Source: Bacteroidales bacterium
Lineage (GTDB): Bacteria > Bacteroidota > Bacteroidia > Bacteroidales > GCA-2748055
Direction of reading: 5' to 3'
Assembly (NCBI GenBank): GCA_023135025.1
Contig: JAGLTY010000014.1
Span: 1 to 15,012 of the forward strand
Length of the DNA stretch: 15,012 nucleotides
The stretch's first letter is position 1; each line of letters begins with the position of its first letter. The notes under the pieces were generated by a model. It was given only the letters and a program-made list of their open reading frames with translations. It was not told the DNA's origin and made no database searches. The position numbers and the translations under genes are program-made. Of this stretch, positions 14,564-15,012 are shown in pieces.

Positions 14564-15012
14564 TTAGCGTTGTACCCGGGCATTGCCTTGCCAGATACTC
14601 CATATCTGCGCCTCATCAGCAGGCTGGGCATAGTCGGTCTCCAGTGTGGCAACAAGTGCCCCGCAGGCCCATCCGAACTGGATCCACTTATCAGGCTCCC
14701 ACCCCTTCAGGATGGCGTATAGCATCCCGCTTACAAAGCCGTCACCTCCGCCAATGCGATCATATACATAGATATCGCGTGGCTCCACCACGTGCCAGTT
14801 GCCATTCTCCGAGATGATACCACCCCACATATGCTGGTTGGTACTGATCACCTGGCGGAGGGTGGTGGCAAACACCTCTGTATGGGGGAAGGCCTCTTTT
14901 ACCCTGTTGATCATCCCTTTAAATCCATCGATCTTGGCAGCAAGATTATCTCCTCCTGCTTCCGGTCCCTCTATACCCAGGCAGAGCTGGAAGTCCTCCT
15001 CATTCCCGATCA
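14564..15012 (-). CDS. kdgK: 2-keto-3-deoxygluconate kinase, C-terminal part (PfkB family; 5' end outside window)
   Basis: The last 148 residues of a sugar kinase whose 5' end lies beyond the right edge; the frame stays open to 15010. Numbered from the first visible residue, the fragment begins IGNEEDFQLCLGIEGPE (1-17) and contains the PfkB C-terminal signature DRIGGGDGFVSGMLYAIL (84-101), with Asp90 as the expected catalytic base and GGGD as the anion hole. The NEEDFQ segment and the GGGDGF form of the signature are typical of Bacteroidota KDG kinases rather than ribokinases. KdgK phosphorylates 2-dehydro-3-deoxy-D-gluconate to KDPG, which is the step missing between KduD and Eda on the opposite strand. 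A single in-frame ATG at 14914 is internal and not the start. The Nramp-like gene follows after 12 bp. Whether an operator copy precedes it cannot be seen. Confidence 0.9.
   Translation of the reverse strand, partial: IGNEEDFQLCLGIEGPEAGGDNLAAKIDGFKGMINRVKEAFPHTEVFATTLRQVISTNQHMWGGIISENGNWHVVEPRDIYVYDRIGGGDGFVSGMLYAILKGWEPDKWIQFGWACGALVATLETDYAQPADEAQIWSIWQGNARVQR

Noticed and set aside
1..15012. Mobile element, CRISPR, tRNA or rRNA content
   Set aside because: No transposase, integrase, regularly spaced repeat, tRNA-like cloverleaf or rRNA-like sequence was recognised; the window is nearly filled by ordinary metabolic genes.

Overview
This window looks like a sugar-acid and pentose catabolic locus from a member of the Bacteroidota, probably a marine or sediment lineage (Marinilabiliales/Prolixibacteraceae-like). 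The assignment is an inference. It rests on the moderate GC content, the lack of strong Shine-Dalgarno sequences, a TAnnTTTG-like -7 box, lipoprotein signal peptides on the secreted proteins, a DUF4861 protein, and the character of the KduI, KduD and KdgK proteins. No rRNA, tRNA, CRISPR array, insertion sequence or phage gene was seen.

Layout: (1) Positions 3-659 hold the 3' end of an S41-like peptidase gene. It converges with a YhhN-family membrane protein gene (662-1339, minus). (2) A 107-bp divergent region carries an operator-like palindrome. It is followed by a plus-strand cluster: lacI-family regulator, kduI, kduD and a DUF4861 lipoprotein (1447-5410). (3) A 74-bp gap carries a second copy of the palindrome, with 17 bp identical. 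It is followed by a second plus-strand cluster: KDPG-aldolase-family eda, the three TRAP transporter genes dctP-dctQ-dctM, xylulokinase xylB, xylose isomerase xylA and a secreted lactonase-family lipoprotein (5485-13145). (4) Converging on this from the right, on the minus strand, are an Nramp-like transporter gene lacking the canonical metal motif (13184-14551) and, upstream of it, the 3' part of a KDG kinase gene (14564 to the window end).

How the genes work together (inference from known families): the TRAP system would import a uronate-type acid. KduI and KduD would convert 5-dehydro-4-deoxy-D-glucuronate to 2-dehydro-3-deoxy-D-gluconate (KDG). KdgK would phosphorylate KDG, and Eda would cleave KDPG to pyruvate and glyceraldehyde 3-phosphate. 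XylA and XylB would send xylose to xylulose 5-phosphate. Having the unsaturated-uronate route and the xylose route in one probable regulon points to a polysaccharide that yields both sugars, such as the algal polymer ulvan or xylose-substituted pectin. No polysaccharide lyase, glycoside hydrolase or SusC/SusD pair is visible here, so the polymer remains a hypothesis.

The most distinctive signals are: the duplicated LacI-type operator that predicts one autoregulated regulon; a perfect hairpin followed by a degenerate 7-bp tandem repeat between dctP and dctQ; an apparent two-helix insertion in DctM; and an Nramp-fold protein with GSGE in place of DPGN, encoded next to KDG kinase.
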